Positions 8,773-16,906 of a stretch of DNA of 43,537 nucleotides are shown here, piece by piece. Positions within the stretch are counted from its first letter, which is position 1. Each line of letters begins with the position of its first letter. Origin of the DNA: an uncultured Gammaproteobacteria bacterium (GTDB lineage Bacteria; Pseudomonadota; Gammaproteobacteria; Nitrosococcales; Methylophagaceae); the NCBI GenBank assembly GCA_937900515.1, contig CALCCU010000231.1, positions 1 through 43,537 of the forward strand. The letters run 5' to 3'. Both the position numbers and the translations under genes were made by a program. The notes under the pieces are model-generated. The model was not told the origin of the DNA. It was given only the letters and a program-made list of their open reading frames with translations, and searched no databases.

Positions 8773-9273
8773 TTATTTATTAAAATGCTTATCCAAATTA
8801 CTTAAACCAGCATCATAAATTCCTGCAATAGTATCTACCGCTTCTTGATCAGTTGCACCGTTAGCATCAAAGCTTGAACCCCAACTCACAATAGACGTTC
8901 CGTCTTTTCCTGCTGTCACACTAATAGTCGACACATAGTCAGCAACAGGAAGTGGTGATTGAGTAATGGCGTAGGTATAACGGTGTTCCTTAGCACTGCT
9001 AGCCACTAAGGTTTCAGTGATTGAAGCGCCATTACCAAGTGTTAACAAACGAACTGCGCCTTTTTTATTATCATGTCCCTTCGTCAATTCACTTGCAACA
9101 ACGACAGGATGCCAAACATCAAGATGATTGAAATCACCAATCATTTTCCAGGTTGTTTCAGGGCTAGCATTAACGGTAATTTCTTTATTCACTGTTAGGT
9201 TGCCAGCAAAACTTGTTATCGCAGCAGTCATTAAGGCAACAGATGCCATTGTTTTAATAGTTGTAGTCAGCAT
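8773..9273 (-). CDS. periplasmic SRPBCC-family protein, MxaD-like
   Basis: 166 residues with a cleavable signal peptide (MLTTTIKTMASVALMTAAI..SFAG). The mature part is a START/SRPBCC ligand-binding fold: ITVNASPETTWKMIGDF, VWHPVV, GAVRLLTLGNGASITETL, LPVADYVSTISV and a terminal helix IAGIYDAGLSNLDKHF. The order GDF, WHP, LTLGNG, LP.xxY.STI and GIYDAGL is that of MxaD, a periplasmic protein of methanol-oxidising bacteria proposed to help electron transfer from methanol dehydrogenase to cytochrome cL. MxaD-like proteins also occur in non-methylotrophs, so the role here is uncertain. It is monocistronic, with a strong terminator behind it. Confidence 0.75.
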   Translation of the reverse strand: MLTTTIKTMASVALMTAAITSFAGNLTVNKEITVNASPETTWKMIGDFNHLDVWHPVVVASELTKGHDNKKGAVRLLTLGNGASITETLVASSAKEHRYTYAITQSPLPVADYVSTISVTAGKDGTSIVSWGSSFDANGATDQEAVDTIAGIYDAGLSNLDKHFNK

Positions 9274-9373
9274 AATCTCTCGTTCTTTTTTTATTAAATG
9301 GAACTCAATTATGCGGTACCTATAACAGTAAAAAAATCACTCTGAGGAATTAATCCTTTAGGATTACTACTAA

Positions 9374-11587
9374 TTAAAGCTGATGCATAAGTTGCATTAA
9401 ATCATCTGTACTCACTGGTTTCATCATCAAATAAAAATTCGCTTGTTCAATACGATTGCGCACGGATTGTTCTGTCGTTCCTGTAATAATGATTACAGGA
9501 ATAGCATACTGAAAATATTGCTGTATTTGCTTCGAGACATCAAATCCTGTTTCATTGACCAATTGATAATCAGCAATAATAATATCGGGCTGTTTCACTT
9601 GCCCTCTCAGCATAGTGTTTACATGGTCTCCAGATGCAAAAGTCTGCACTTGGCATTGTCTAGCTCGCAAAATTTTCTCTAAACTCGCTCGAATTGTTTC
9701 ATCGTCTTCAATAAGCCAAATTACTTTTTTGGCTAAAGCCTGAACATCAACTTGTGTCTGCTCAATTATGTCTTCACCAATATAGTTTGAATCCCCATAG
9801 GGAACATCAATATAAAAAAGTGTGCCTTTGCCATGTTCTGACTTCAGACCAATATCAAGTTCTAATACATTAGCTGCTTCTTGCACAATTGCTAACCCTA
9901 GACCCAAGCCCTGATCAGACAGTTGTTTTGCTTGTTCATCTCGGTAAAAAGAATCAAACACGTTTTCTTGTGATTGTTGTGTCAGCCCAATTCCCGAATC
10001 TAGAACACAAATTCTAATCTGAGCTTTTAAACGCCGGCATCCCAATAATATTTTCCCTTGAGGCGTATATCTAAGGGCGTTAGATAAAAGATTACGTAAC
10101 ATTCTTTCTAGTAAAATAGGATCAGTCATCACACAAGCTGATGTTTCAACAACTGAAAAATCAAGTCCTTTTTCACCTGCTAATAGTGAAAAATCACTGC
10201 CTAATTTATCAATCAAATCTTGCAAATAAAAATGCGATTTGTTGACTGATAATTGCTGAGATTCTAATAAACTGATATCTAATAAACTGCTAAACATCGT
10301 ATTCATGCCATCTACAGCTGTCAGCACCTTACTCGTTATCTGTTTACGCTCTTGTTCCGAACTACTATCTTTCAATAATGTCGTTAATAAGCCAATAGTG
10401 TGTAAGGGCTGACGTAAGTCATGGCTTGCAGCTCTCAATAAGGCCGATTTTGCTTGGTTTGCCTTATCAGCTTCTTGCTTCAGTTTGGTTTGAATATCCA
10501 ACTGTGTGGTCGTTCCGGCCAAATCTGTCGCTAACTGAACCACTTGTCTGGTTTTGATCAATGACACAAATAAATACAAAATCAATAAGGCTGTCATTAA
10601 ACCACCTACTATCAAACCAATATAAGGCAGCCATAATGTGCCTTCGGTTAGGTTTTTCATATTGGGCAATACCAAGGCGATCCACTGCTGGTCAGCTACT
10701 TTAAGGGTATAGGTCCAATGAGGCTGCTGTAGTTTTTCAAGGTCATTGACCGTAGTAATTTTCTGTGTGGACGAATATAAAAATTGTTGGCTCGATGAAT
10801 TTGCATCATAGAGCACCATATCCAGCTGATGGTTATCATTAATAAACACATCTTCAATAAATGGACGAATATCATAACGGCCTAATACATAGCCTGCTAA
10901 CTGACTTTGCCCTACCTTATTTTTAGAAAAAACAGGATGAAATGCCTGAAACCCATAAAACTGCTGGCTGCCAGAATAAACTGAAATCCGTTGCGTAATG
11001 GCAGTTAGCTGTGTTCTTTCTGCTTTTTTCATCACTCGTGCTCGTGATGGAATTGAAGCGATATTCAAACCCGCTTTCATATTTTTTTTATCGGGCGAAA
11101 TCATAAACTTGATGGGATAAGAGTCTTTTGTTCGACTAACAGGTACAGGAAGGCCGTGCCCAGTCACTTCATAAGCATAAAAATTAGGATCAGTTTCTCT
11201 AACATCTTGTTCTAATTGATCAACATCAATGCCTGCGGTCTTTGGTGCCCAACCTAATGCAGTCGTTCCTGAATGGTATTTAGTATCTGAACTGATAAAA
11301 CCAATCAATTGTTGCCTAGAGACATCACCACTAGCCTCATAAAGCCCTGCAATTTCTGTTAAAGAATCGAGAGAGAGATCGATATTCGTTTGGATTTGCT
11401 TAATACGTGCGGCGGTATGCTGCTGTGCTTGTAAGTAAAGTCGTTCATTGCCTAATTGCTGCAACTCGACAAAACCAGCCAGCGATAATGAGAAACCAAT
11501 AAGTAATACCAACAATGCAGCTAGCGCTAAATTGCGAACCTGTTTGTCTTTTAATAACAGTTGTAAATTGGTATCTACTTTATTCAT
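9374..11587 (-). CDS. CHASE-domain hybrid sensor histidine kinase
   Basis: About 737 residues from the ATG at 11587; a TTG at 11614 would add nine residues but crowds the divergent gene. A first membrane helix (about 20-39) and a second (about 319-342) enclose a periplasmic CHASE sensor domain (for example TALGWAPK, AGYVLGRYDIRPFI). After it come HisKA with phospho-accepting His389 in ASHDLRQPLH, an HATPase_c domain (N box RNLLSNALRYTP, G boxes DSGIGL and GLGLGLAI) and a C-terminal receiver (LIEDDE, IIADYQL, MMKP). Its ligand is unknown. It is divergent from the response regulator at 11635, its probable partner, with the TRAP genes beyond. Confidence 0.9.
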   Translation of the reverse strand: MNKVDTNLQLLLKDKQVRNLALAALLVLLIGFSLSLAGFVELQQLGNERLYLQAQQHTAARIKQIQTNIDLSLDSLTEIAGLYEASGDVSRQQLIGFISSDTKYHSGTTALGWAPKTAGIDVDQLEQDVRETDPNFYAYEVTGHGLPVPVSRTKDSYPIKFMISPDKKNMKAGLNIASIPSRARVMKKAERTQLTAITQRISVYSGSQQFYGFQAFHPVFSKNKVGQSQLAGYVLGRYDIRPFIEDVFINDNHQLDMVLYDANSSSQQFLYSSTQKITTVNDLEKLQQPHWTYTLKVADQQWIALVLPNMKNLTEGTLWLPYIGLIVGGLMTALLILYLFVSLIKTRQVVQLATDLAGTTTQLDIQTKLKQEADKANQAKSALLRAASHDLRQPLHTIGLLTTLLKDSSSEQERKQITSKVLTAVDGMNTMFSSLLDISLLESQQLSVNKSHFYLQDLIDKLGSDFSLLAGEKGLDFSVVETSACVMTDPILLERMLRNLLSNALRYTPQGKILLGCRRLKAQIRICVLDSGIGLTQQSQENVFDSFYRDEQAKQLSDQGLGLGLAIVQEAANVLELDIGLKSEHGKGTLFYIDVPYGDSNYIGEDIIEQTQVDVQALAKKVIWLIEDDETIRASLEKILRARQCQVQTFASGDHVNTMLRGQVKQPDIIIADYQLVNETGFDVSKQIQQYFQYAIPVIIITGTTEQSVRNRIEQANFYLMMKPVSTDDLMQLMHQL

Positions 11588-11634
11588 GGTCTTTAGGGTA
11601 CATCTAACTGACAAATTGCTCTATCATTCCCTAC

Positions 11635-12243
11635 ATGAAAATTCTTATAGCCGATGACCACCAGCTCTACCAAGATGCACTTTCTATTTTGGTTCAACGT
11701 TTAGGTGAGCCAACTGAAATACATCTAGCCAATAGTTATACCGAGTTACTGCAACGGGCGGAAACCAGTGACAATTGGGCCCTGATGCTGGTCGATCTTA
11801 ATATGCCGGGGCTGAGCTATTACGAAGGGATTGCGCAACTCTCACAACGTCACCCTGATACACCTATTATTGTCATTAGCTCATCGGAGGATCCAAATGA
11901 TTCGCAACGGGCACTTGAAGCAGGAGCATTGGGTTATATGTCCAAATCTATGAAAAGCGATGACATGCTTAATGCTATTAAATTAATGCTTAGCAGTGGT
12001 ATATCAATTCACCCTAGCCACACATCATTTACTCCGCAAACAAATCTAACAGCACTGACACCGAGGCAACGAGATGTACTCACTTTACTATGTCAGGGCG
12101 AATCGAATAAACGTATCGCACTAAACTTAGATCTTAGTGAGCACACCGTTAAATTACATGTTAGAGCCATATTACACGCGCTCAATGCTGAAAACAGAAC
12201 TCAGGCAGTTATTATTGCCAAACAACAACTTTTACAACAGTAA
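11635..12243 (+). CDS. NarL/FixJ-type response regulator, LuxR HTH
   Basis: 202 residues. The receiver domain (1-120) has the acidic pair D7-D8, phospho-acceptor D54 in MLVDLNMPG, and the conserved Ser/Lys region SSSED...YMSKS. The C-terminal LuxR helix-turn-helix is complete (LTPRQRDVLTLLCQGESNKRIA, then LSEHTVKLHVRAIL). It is divergent from the CHASE kinase, its likely cognate sensor, and only five bases separate its stop from the dctQ start, so it is probably cotranscribed with the TRAP permease genes. That arrangement suggests it controls its own operon in response to the kinase ligand. Confidence 0.92.
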   Translation: MKILIADDHQLYQDALSILVQRLGEPTEIHLANSYTELLQRAETSDNWALMLVDLNMPGLSYYEGIAQLSQRHPDTPIIVISSSEDPNDSQRALEAGALGYMSKSMKSDDMLNAIKLMLSSGISIHPSHTSFTPQTNLTALTPRQRDVLTLLCQGESNKRIALNLDLSEHTVKLHVRAILHALNAENRTQAVIIAKQQLLQQ

Positions 12244-12247
12244 CCTT

Positions 12248-12775
12248 ATGAAATCACTTGTATTAACAACTATTAATGGTATCGAATCTATAATCGAATG
12301 GACCGGTAAACTCGCTGCTTGGTTAATCCTTATCATGGTATTAGTCATCTGTTATGACGTCGCCATGCGTTACTTATTTTCCCATGGTTCCATTGCATTA
12401 CAAGAACTTGAGTGGCATCTTTTTGCATTGATTTTTCTTCTGGGTTCGGCTTACACACTTAAATATGACGAACATGTCCGCGTCGATATTATTTATCAAA
12501 GCCGGTATTTATCAGATACACACCGAGCCTTAATCAATATATTTGGCACACTATTCTTCTTACTGCCCTTTTGTGTGTTGATCTTAATCACTAGCTGGCC
12601 ATTTGTTGAAAATGCATTTTATTACAATGAAGGCTCTCCCGATCCAGGTGGACTACCCTATCGCTATCTTCTAAAAGGCAGTGTGGTTGTTGCCTTTACC
12701 TTACTGATACTACAAGGCTTAGCGAACTTTCTAAAAAACAGTCTATTCCTTTGCAACAAGATGGAGTCTAAATAA
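12248..12775 (+). CDS. dctQ: TRAP transporter small permease (DctQ family)
   Basis: 175 residues from the ATG at 12248; a longer frame from a GTG at 12137 lies inside the regulator gene and is unlikely. Four membrane helices are visible, with the DctQ features VICYDVAMRYLF, LEWHLFALIFLLGSAYTLKYDEHVRVD and the GSPDPGGLPYRYLLKG loop before the last helix. It forms the small membrane subunit of a Na+-driven tripartite transporter for carboxylates or related organic anions. The stop overlaps the dctM start by one base (TAATG), which indicates translational coupling. Confidence 0.92.
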   Translation: MKSLVLTTINGIESIIEWTGKLAAWLILIMVLVICYDVAMRYLFSHGSIALQELEWHLFALIFLLGSAYTLKYDEHVRVDIIYQSRYLSDTHRALINIFGTLFFLLPFCVLILITSWPFVENAFYYNEGSPDPGGLPYRYLLKGSVVVAFTLLILQGLANFLKNSLFLCNKMESK

Positions 12776-14073
12776 TGGAAATTTGGGCTTTAATCATGTT
12801 CGTAGTGTTATTCCTGTTTTTATTAATTGGTTTTCCAGTTGCATTCACCCTTGGTGCTGTAGCCTTTGCATTTGGTGGATTATTTTTAGGACTAGACTTT
12901 TTTAACCTGCTTCCCCTAAGAGTCTGGGGAATTATGACTAACTTTACCCTCTTAGCCGTGCCCTTATTCGTTTTTATGGGGGTTATTTTAGAAAAATCAG
13001 GGATTGCTGAAGAGCTACTGGAAACTATGGGTCGTTTATTTGGACGTGTTCGTGGTGGACTCGCGATCTCTGTTGTCGCTGTAGGAGCCTTATTAGCAGC
13101 GACAACAGGGGTCGTAGGAGCATCAGTCGTGACTATGGCTGTTATCGCCTTACCCGCGATGTTAAAACATGGTTACGCTCCTACATTAGCCAGTGGCACT
13201 ATTGCTGCCTCAGGCACATTAGGTCAGATCATCCCACCCAGTATTATCTTAATTTTATTGGGTGATGTTATTGGCGTACCCGTGGGTCAACTATTCATTG
13301 CAGCAGCCGTTCCAGGCATGATGTTGGTATTCGCTTATATGGCCTATATTGGGTTTATTGCATGGCGTCACCCTGAGCTGGCCCCCGCCATTAAAACGCA
13401 CATTGATGACAAACACCTTGGCTTACAAGTCATTAAAAGCTTGTTACCACCCTTAGCACTGGTATTAGCGGTATTGGGTTCTATTTTCTTCGGTATAGCA
13501 TCACCCACTGAGTCTGCTGCCGTAGGGGCACTAGGAGCGATGATTCTTGCTGCAATTCATAAAAAACTAACTCTAAGCAATCTGCAAGATGCACTACAAC
13601 AAACGACCCGTCTTACCAGCATGGTGTTTTTAATCCTTATCGGTGCCACAGCATTCGGCTTAGTCTTTGTGGGCATGGGTGGCGATAAACTCATCTTTGA
13701 TATTTTTAACACTCTTCCCGGTGGTAAGTGGACATTCTTGATTGTCAGCATGTTACTTATTTTTATACTTGGCTTCTTCTTAGACTTTATCGAAATTTGT
13801 TTTATTGTTGTGCCTATCATTGCTCCTGTAGCCATTCATATGGGGCTCGATCCATTGTGGTTTGCATTATTGATTGCACTTAATTTACAAACCTCATTTT
13901 TAACACCACCATTTGGCTTTTCACTGTTCTATCTCAAAGCCAGTGCCCCATCGCTTGAACTGAACACTATTTATCGAGGTATTGTGCCATTTATTGCAAT
14001 TCAAGTAGTGGTATTAGCATTGCTTATTAGCTTCCCTGATATAGCTCTCTGGCTACCTAGTTTGATGGAATAG
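12775..14073 (+). CDS. dctM: TRAP transporter large permease (DctM family)
   Basis: 432 residues, full length, about twelve membrane helices. Family elements include the first helix LIMFVVLFLFLLIGFPVAFTLG, FVFMGVILEKSGIAEELLE, the repeat GASVVTMAVIALPAML...SGTIAASGTLGQIIPPSI, and the mirrored C-terminal repeat with FLTPPFGFSLFYLK. It is the transport subunit that works with DctQ and a periplasmic DctP binding protein. No DctP gene lies on either side in this window, so the binding protein must be encoded elsewhere or be shared. The substrate cannot be deduced. Confidence 0.95.
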   Translation: MEIWALIMFVVLFLFLLIGFPVAFTLGAVAFAFGGLFLGLDFFNLLPLRVWGIMTNFTLLAVPLFVFMGVILEKSGIAEELLETMGRLFGRVRGGLAISVVAVGALLAATTGVVGASVVTMAVIALPAMLKHGYAPTLASGTIAASGTLGQIIPPSIILILLGDVIGVPVGQLFIAAAVPGMMLVFAYMAYIGFIAWRHPELAPAIKTHIDDKHLGLQVIKSLLPPLALVLAVLGSIFFGIASPTESAAVGALGAMILAAIHKKLTLSNLQDALQQTTRLTSMVFLILIGATAFGLVFVGMGGDKLIFDIFNTLPGGKWTFLIVSMLLIFILGFFLDFIEICFIVVPIIAPVAIHMGLDPLWFALLIALNLQTSFLTPPFGFSLFYLKASAPSLELNTIYRGIVPFIAIQVVVLALLISFPDIALWLPSLME

Positions 14074-14164
14074 CAAAAGGACAATTAACAAAACCGTTTT
14101 AGCTAAAGTAGTAATGTAACGCACAGTAGGCAACAAGCATCAGGTGGAAGTGAAGGATAGTTAA

Positions 14165-14178
14165 AGTGTTTAAACACT
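14165..14178. repeat. 14-base perfect palindrome AGTGTTTAAACACT
   Basis: The palindrome lies in the 127-base gap between convergent dctM and epmA, 23 bases past the epmA stop. On the minus strand it is preceded by an A/T-rich TTTTTTAG and followed by TTTAACT, so it could be a weak terminator for epmA, or simply a protein-binding palindrome. There is no strong U tract. Confidence 0.3.
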
Positions 14179-14200
14179 AAAAAATAGAACGTTATGAGTT

Positions 14201-15190
14201 TTATGCCTTATCAAAACTGAAGCTGTAAACCGTTGATATTTCTTTCTTGTTCATTGCTAACATTAGAAGTCTATCTATGCCTAGGGCTACGCCAGAACAA
14301 GCTGGCATACCTGACTCCATAGCACTCAATAAGTTTTTATCCATCGGTATTTGTGGTTTATTGTCTCGCTGTCTCTTTTGCTGATCAGACTTAAATCGCT
14401 GACGAAGTTCAGTTGCATCTAGTAACTCGTTATAACCATTAGCCAGTTCAACACCATCAATATAAAGCTCAAAGCGATCGGCAACTTGATAACCATCATA
14501 GTTCGTAATGACTTTAGCTAATTGCGCTTGTGAAGCAGGAAAGTCATAGATAAACAAAGGCATATTAAGCGCAGCTAAACGGGGCTCAATCACATAGCTC
14601 ATCAGAAGTTCTAACCAGCCATCACGATCCATGTCTAAATCGTTTGGTAGTCCTGCAATTCGTTCTTGTGCGCACTGCTTAATCTCATCATCAGAACAAC
14701 TGAATACATTCAGTTTAAGGAAGAACTCGAATACGCCACGATAACTCAAACGACAAATAGGTTTAAAGCCAAACACTTGCTGTAATAAGGCATTCACCTC
14801 ATCCATCAATTGATTAAGTGAGAGCCCTGTTCGATACCATTCCAACATAGTAAATTCTGGCGAATGTAATCTGCCTTGTTCACCATTGCGGAAGACACGA
14901 GCTATTTGATAAATAGATTCAGAGCCAGCCGCAAGTAATCGCTTCATCGCAAATTCAGGTGATGTCTGTAGATAGTAAGTCTGTTTTGTTTGAGTACCGA
15001 TTGGCGTGTAGTCTGTAGTAAAACTATCCAAATACGGGGCTGTAGGAGCCGCCTGAGACAAGATTGGTGTTTCGACCTCCCACACCCCTCTGTTAGCAAA
15101 AAAAAGGCGGACATCAGCTAAATACTGTGCCCGCTTTTTTAATGTATCTATTTCGGCAGTTGGCTGCCAAATGTTTTGTAACGTGCTCAA
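14201..15190 (-). CDS. epmA: elongation factor P--(R)-beta-lysine ligase
   Basis: 329 residues. This is a class II lysyl-tRNA-synthetase paralogue without the anticodon-binding domain, which adenylates (R)-beta-lysine and transfers it to Lys34 of EF-P. Motif 2 (RVFRNGEQGRLHSPEFTMLEWYR region) and motif 3 (SGVALGIDRLLMLAM) are intact, as is QTSPEFAMKRLL. The short length (E. coli 325) distinguishes it from LysS. The start is TTG at 15190, seven bases after the efp stop; no ATG is available nearby, so efp and epmA are tightly coupled. Confidence 0.96.
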   Translation of the reverse strand: MSTLQNIWQPTAEIDTLKKRAQYLADVRLFFANRGVWEVETPILSQAAPTAPYLDSFTTDYTPIGTQTKQTYYLQTSPEFAMKRLLAAGSESIYQIARVFRNGEQGRLHSPEFTMLEWYRTGLSLNQLMDEVNALLQQVFGFKPICRLSYRGVFEFFLKLNVFSCSDDEIKQCAQERIAGLPNDLDMDRDGWLELLMSYVIEPRLAALNMPLFIYDFPASQAQLAKVITNYDGYQVADRFELYIDGVELANGYNELLDATELRQRFKSDQQKRQRDNKPQIPMDKNLLSAMESGMPACSGVALGIDRLLMLAMNKKEISTVYSFSFDKA

Positions 15191-15197
15191 TGGCTAA

Positions 15198-15770
15198 CTA
15201 AGCATCCTTAGCACGTTCAACATATTCACCGCTACGAGTATCAATTCGTAGTACATCACCGATGCTCATGAATAATGGAACACGTACAACAGCACCCGTT
15301 TCTAATGTAGCCGGCTTACCACCCGTACCAGCAGTATCACCTTTCAAACCTGGATCAGTATCAGTTACAGCCAAGTTAACAAAGTTTGGGGCAGTGACTA
15401 ATAACGGTGTGCCATTCCATTGAGTTACCGTGTAAACATATTGTTCTTTTAACCACTTGAGGCAATCTTCAACAGCATTAGCATCAGCAGCATGTTGCTC
15501 AAATGTTTCTGGGTCCATAAAATACCAAAACTCACCATCGGTGTATGAGTACTCTAATTCAACTTCCATTACATCAGCACTTTCAACACTATCGCCTGAT
15601 TTAAAGGTACGCTCATTAACACGACCCGTTTTTAGGTTACGAAATTTAACGCGGTTGAATGCTTGGCCTTTACCTGGCTTAACCAATTCATTTTCAATAA
15701 TGCTGCATGGGTCACCATCCAACATAAATTTAAGTCCACCTTTAAATTGATTTGTACTTACACTTGCCAT
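15198..15770 (-). CDS. efp: translation elongation factor P
   Basis: 190 residues, three beta-barrel domains. It binds between the P and E sites of stalled ribosomes and speeds peptide-bond formation at polyproline stretches. The modified residue is present as K34 in the loop KPGKGQA, the type that receives beta-lysine from EpmA after EpmB makes that amino acid. The C-terminal signature GEYVERA is intact. AAAGAGGT precedes the ATG. It is divergent from epmB with 51 bases between, and leads directly into epmA. Confidence 0.97.
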   Translation of the reverse strand: MASVSTNQFKGGLKFMLDGDPCSIIENELVKPGKGQAFNRVKFRNLKTGRVNERTFKSGDSVESADVMEVELEYSYTDGEFWYFMDPETFEQHAADANAVEDCLKWLKEQYVYTVTQWNGTPLLVTAPNFVNLAVTDTDPGLKGDTAGTGGKPATLETGAVVRVPLFMSIGDVLRIDTRSGEYVERAKDA

Positions 15771-15786
15771 GGCAACCTCTTTTGAG

Positions 15787-15801
15787 AGACGATCAACGTC
15801 T
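15787..15801. repeat. short inverted repeat in the efp/epmB divergent gap
   Basis: AGACG (15787-15791) and CGTCT (15797-15801) flank ATCAA. It lies between the divergent starts of efp and epmB, a 51-base gap that must hold both promoters, so it could be a shared control site. The repeat is short and could be chance. Confidence 0.25.
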
Positions 15802-15821
15802 AATTAAATATTAAGCCGACT

Positions 15822-16829
15822 ATGATACCGCAATCAGCCCCATTGATAAAAACACCGTTTTGGCAAACTGAACTAGCTAATGCTGTCAAAAATCCAGAGG
15901 CTCTGCTGAAACAACTGGGTTTATCTGGGAAATTACAAAATATACCTGAGGAATTGATACGTAATTTTCCACTGCGTGTACCGCAAAGTTATGTAGATAA
16001 AATGCGCTTCGGCGATAAAAATGATCCGCTATTACGACAAGTGTTTCCTCTCATAGACGAGTCAATTGAGCATAAAGGCTTTGTGCATGACCCTGTGGGT
16101 GATCACCTAGCGATCACCTCGCCTGGCATATTACAAAAATACAATGGCCGCGCCTTATTACTAACTACTGGCGCATGTGCAATTCATTGCCGCTACTGTT
16201 TCAGGCGTCACTTTCCTTATACCGATAGCAACCCATTAGCCAGCCAATGGCAACAAACCATCGAATCGATACAAGATGACACCTCCATTAATGAAGTAAT
16301 ATTTAGTGGTGGTGACCCTTTATCACTAGGTGATGAAAAACTCGCGAAGCTAGTTGAGCAGCTAGATACGATTAAACACTTAAAGCGGTTGCGCATTCAC
16401 ACTCGTCTGCCCGTAGTATTACCAAACCGTATTAATAAACAATTATTAGCATGGATAAATAAGACTCGACTTAATGTGGTCATGGTGATTCATTCTAATC
16501 ATGCCAATGAATTGGGTGAGGACGTCGCTGAAGGACTCGCAAAACTGCACCACGCTGGCTGCCAATTATTAAATCAGGCCGTATTACTTCAGGGGATTAA
16601 TGATAGTGCTGAAAGCTTAGTTCAACTTAGTGAACGCTTGAGTGAAGTGAATACTCTCCCCTATTACTTACACCTACTTGACCGAGTTGCAGGCGCGAGT
16701 CATTTTGATGTCAGTGATGAAGAGGGTGTGGTATTAATTAATACAATACGTGCCATTCTACCTGGTTACCTAGTCCCTAGGTTAGTTCGAGAACAGCAAG
16801 GCGAAATGAGTAAAACTGTAATTGCTTAA
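15822..16829 (+). CDS. epmB: EF-P beta-lysylation protein, lysine 2,3-aminomutase
   Basis: 335 residues. A radical-SAM, PLP-dependent enzyme that converts (S)-alpha-lysine to (R)-beta-lysine for EF-P. The CxxxCxxC cluster motif is at C119, C123 and C126 (GACAIHCRYCFRRHFPY). EVIFSGGDPLSLGD is the SAM-binding GGDP motif, and the conserved C-terminal half includes HLLDRVAGASHFDV. Its length and divergent pairing with efp match EpmB and not the longer clostridial KamA. It is followed by a shared terminator facing gltA. Confidence 0.96.
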   Translation: MIPQSAPLIKTPFWQTELANAVKNPEALLKQLGLSGKLQNIPEELIRNFPLRVPQSYVDKMRFGDKNDPLLRQVFPLIDESIEHKGFVHDPVGDHLAITSPGILQKYNGRALLLTTGACAIHCRYCFRRHFPYTDSNPLASQWQQTIESIQDDTSINEVIFSGGDPLSLGDEKLAKLVEQLDTIKHLKRLRIHTRLPVVLPNRINKQLLAWINKTRLNVVMVIHSNHANELGEDVAEGLAKLHHAGCQLLNQAVLLQGINDSAESLVQLSERLSEVNTLPYYLHLLDRVAGASHFDVSDEEGVVLINTIRAILPGYLVPRLVREQQGEMSKTVIA

Positions 16830-16856
16830 CTAACCAAGCTCGTTCCCATTTCAAAC

Positions 16857-16889
16857 AAAAAAGCCCCAACTTAAAGTCGAGGCTTTTTT
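16857..16889. terminator. bidirectional terminator between epmB and gltA
   Basis: AAAAAAGCCCCAACTT and AAGTCGAGGCTTTTTT form an imperfect hairpin (AGCC/GGCT outer stem and ACTT/AAGT inner stem, separated by two mismatches), flanked by A6 on the left and T6 on the right. It lies 28 bases after epmB and 18 bases beyond the gltA stop, so it can serve both convergent genes. Confidence 0.8.
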
Positions 16890-16906
16890 ATGATTCCTAG
16901 AGCTTA

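Noticed and set aside
9351-9366. TAATCC/GGATTA hairpin just after the CHASE kinase stop
   Set aside because: The stem is only six base pairs and no T tract follows on the minus strand, so it is not a convincing terminator.
11585-11614. TTG start for the CHASE kinase
   Set aside because: It would leave only 20 bases to the divergent regulator gene, and the added residues look unlike a signal anchor; the ATG at 11587 is more plausible.
12137-12247. Longer DctQ frame starting at a GTG
   Set aside because: The extension lies wholly inside the response-regulator gene and is not DctQ-like; the ATG at 12248 is the start.
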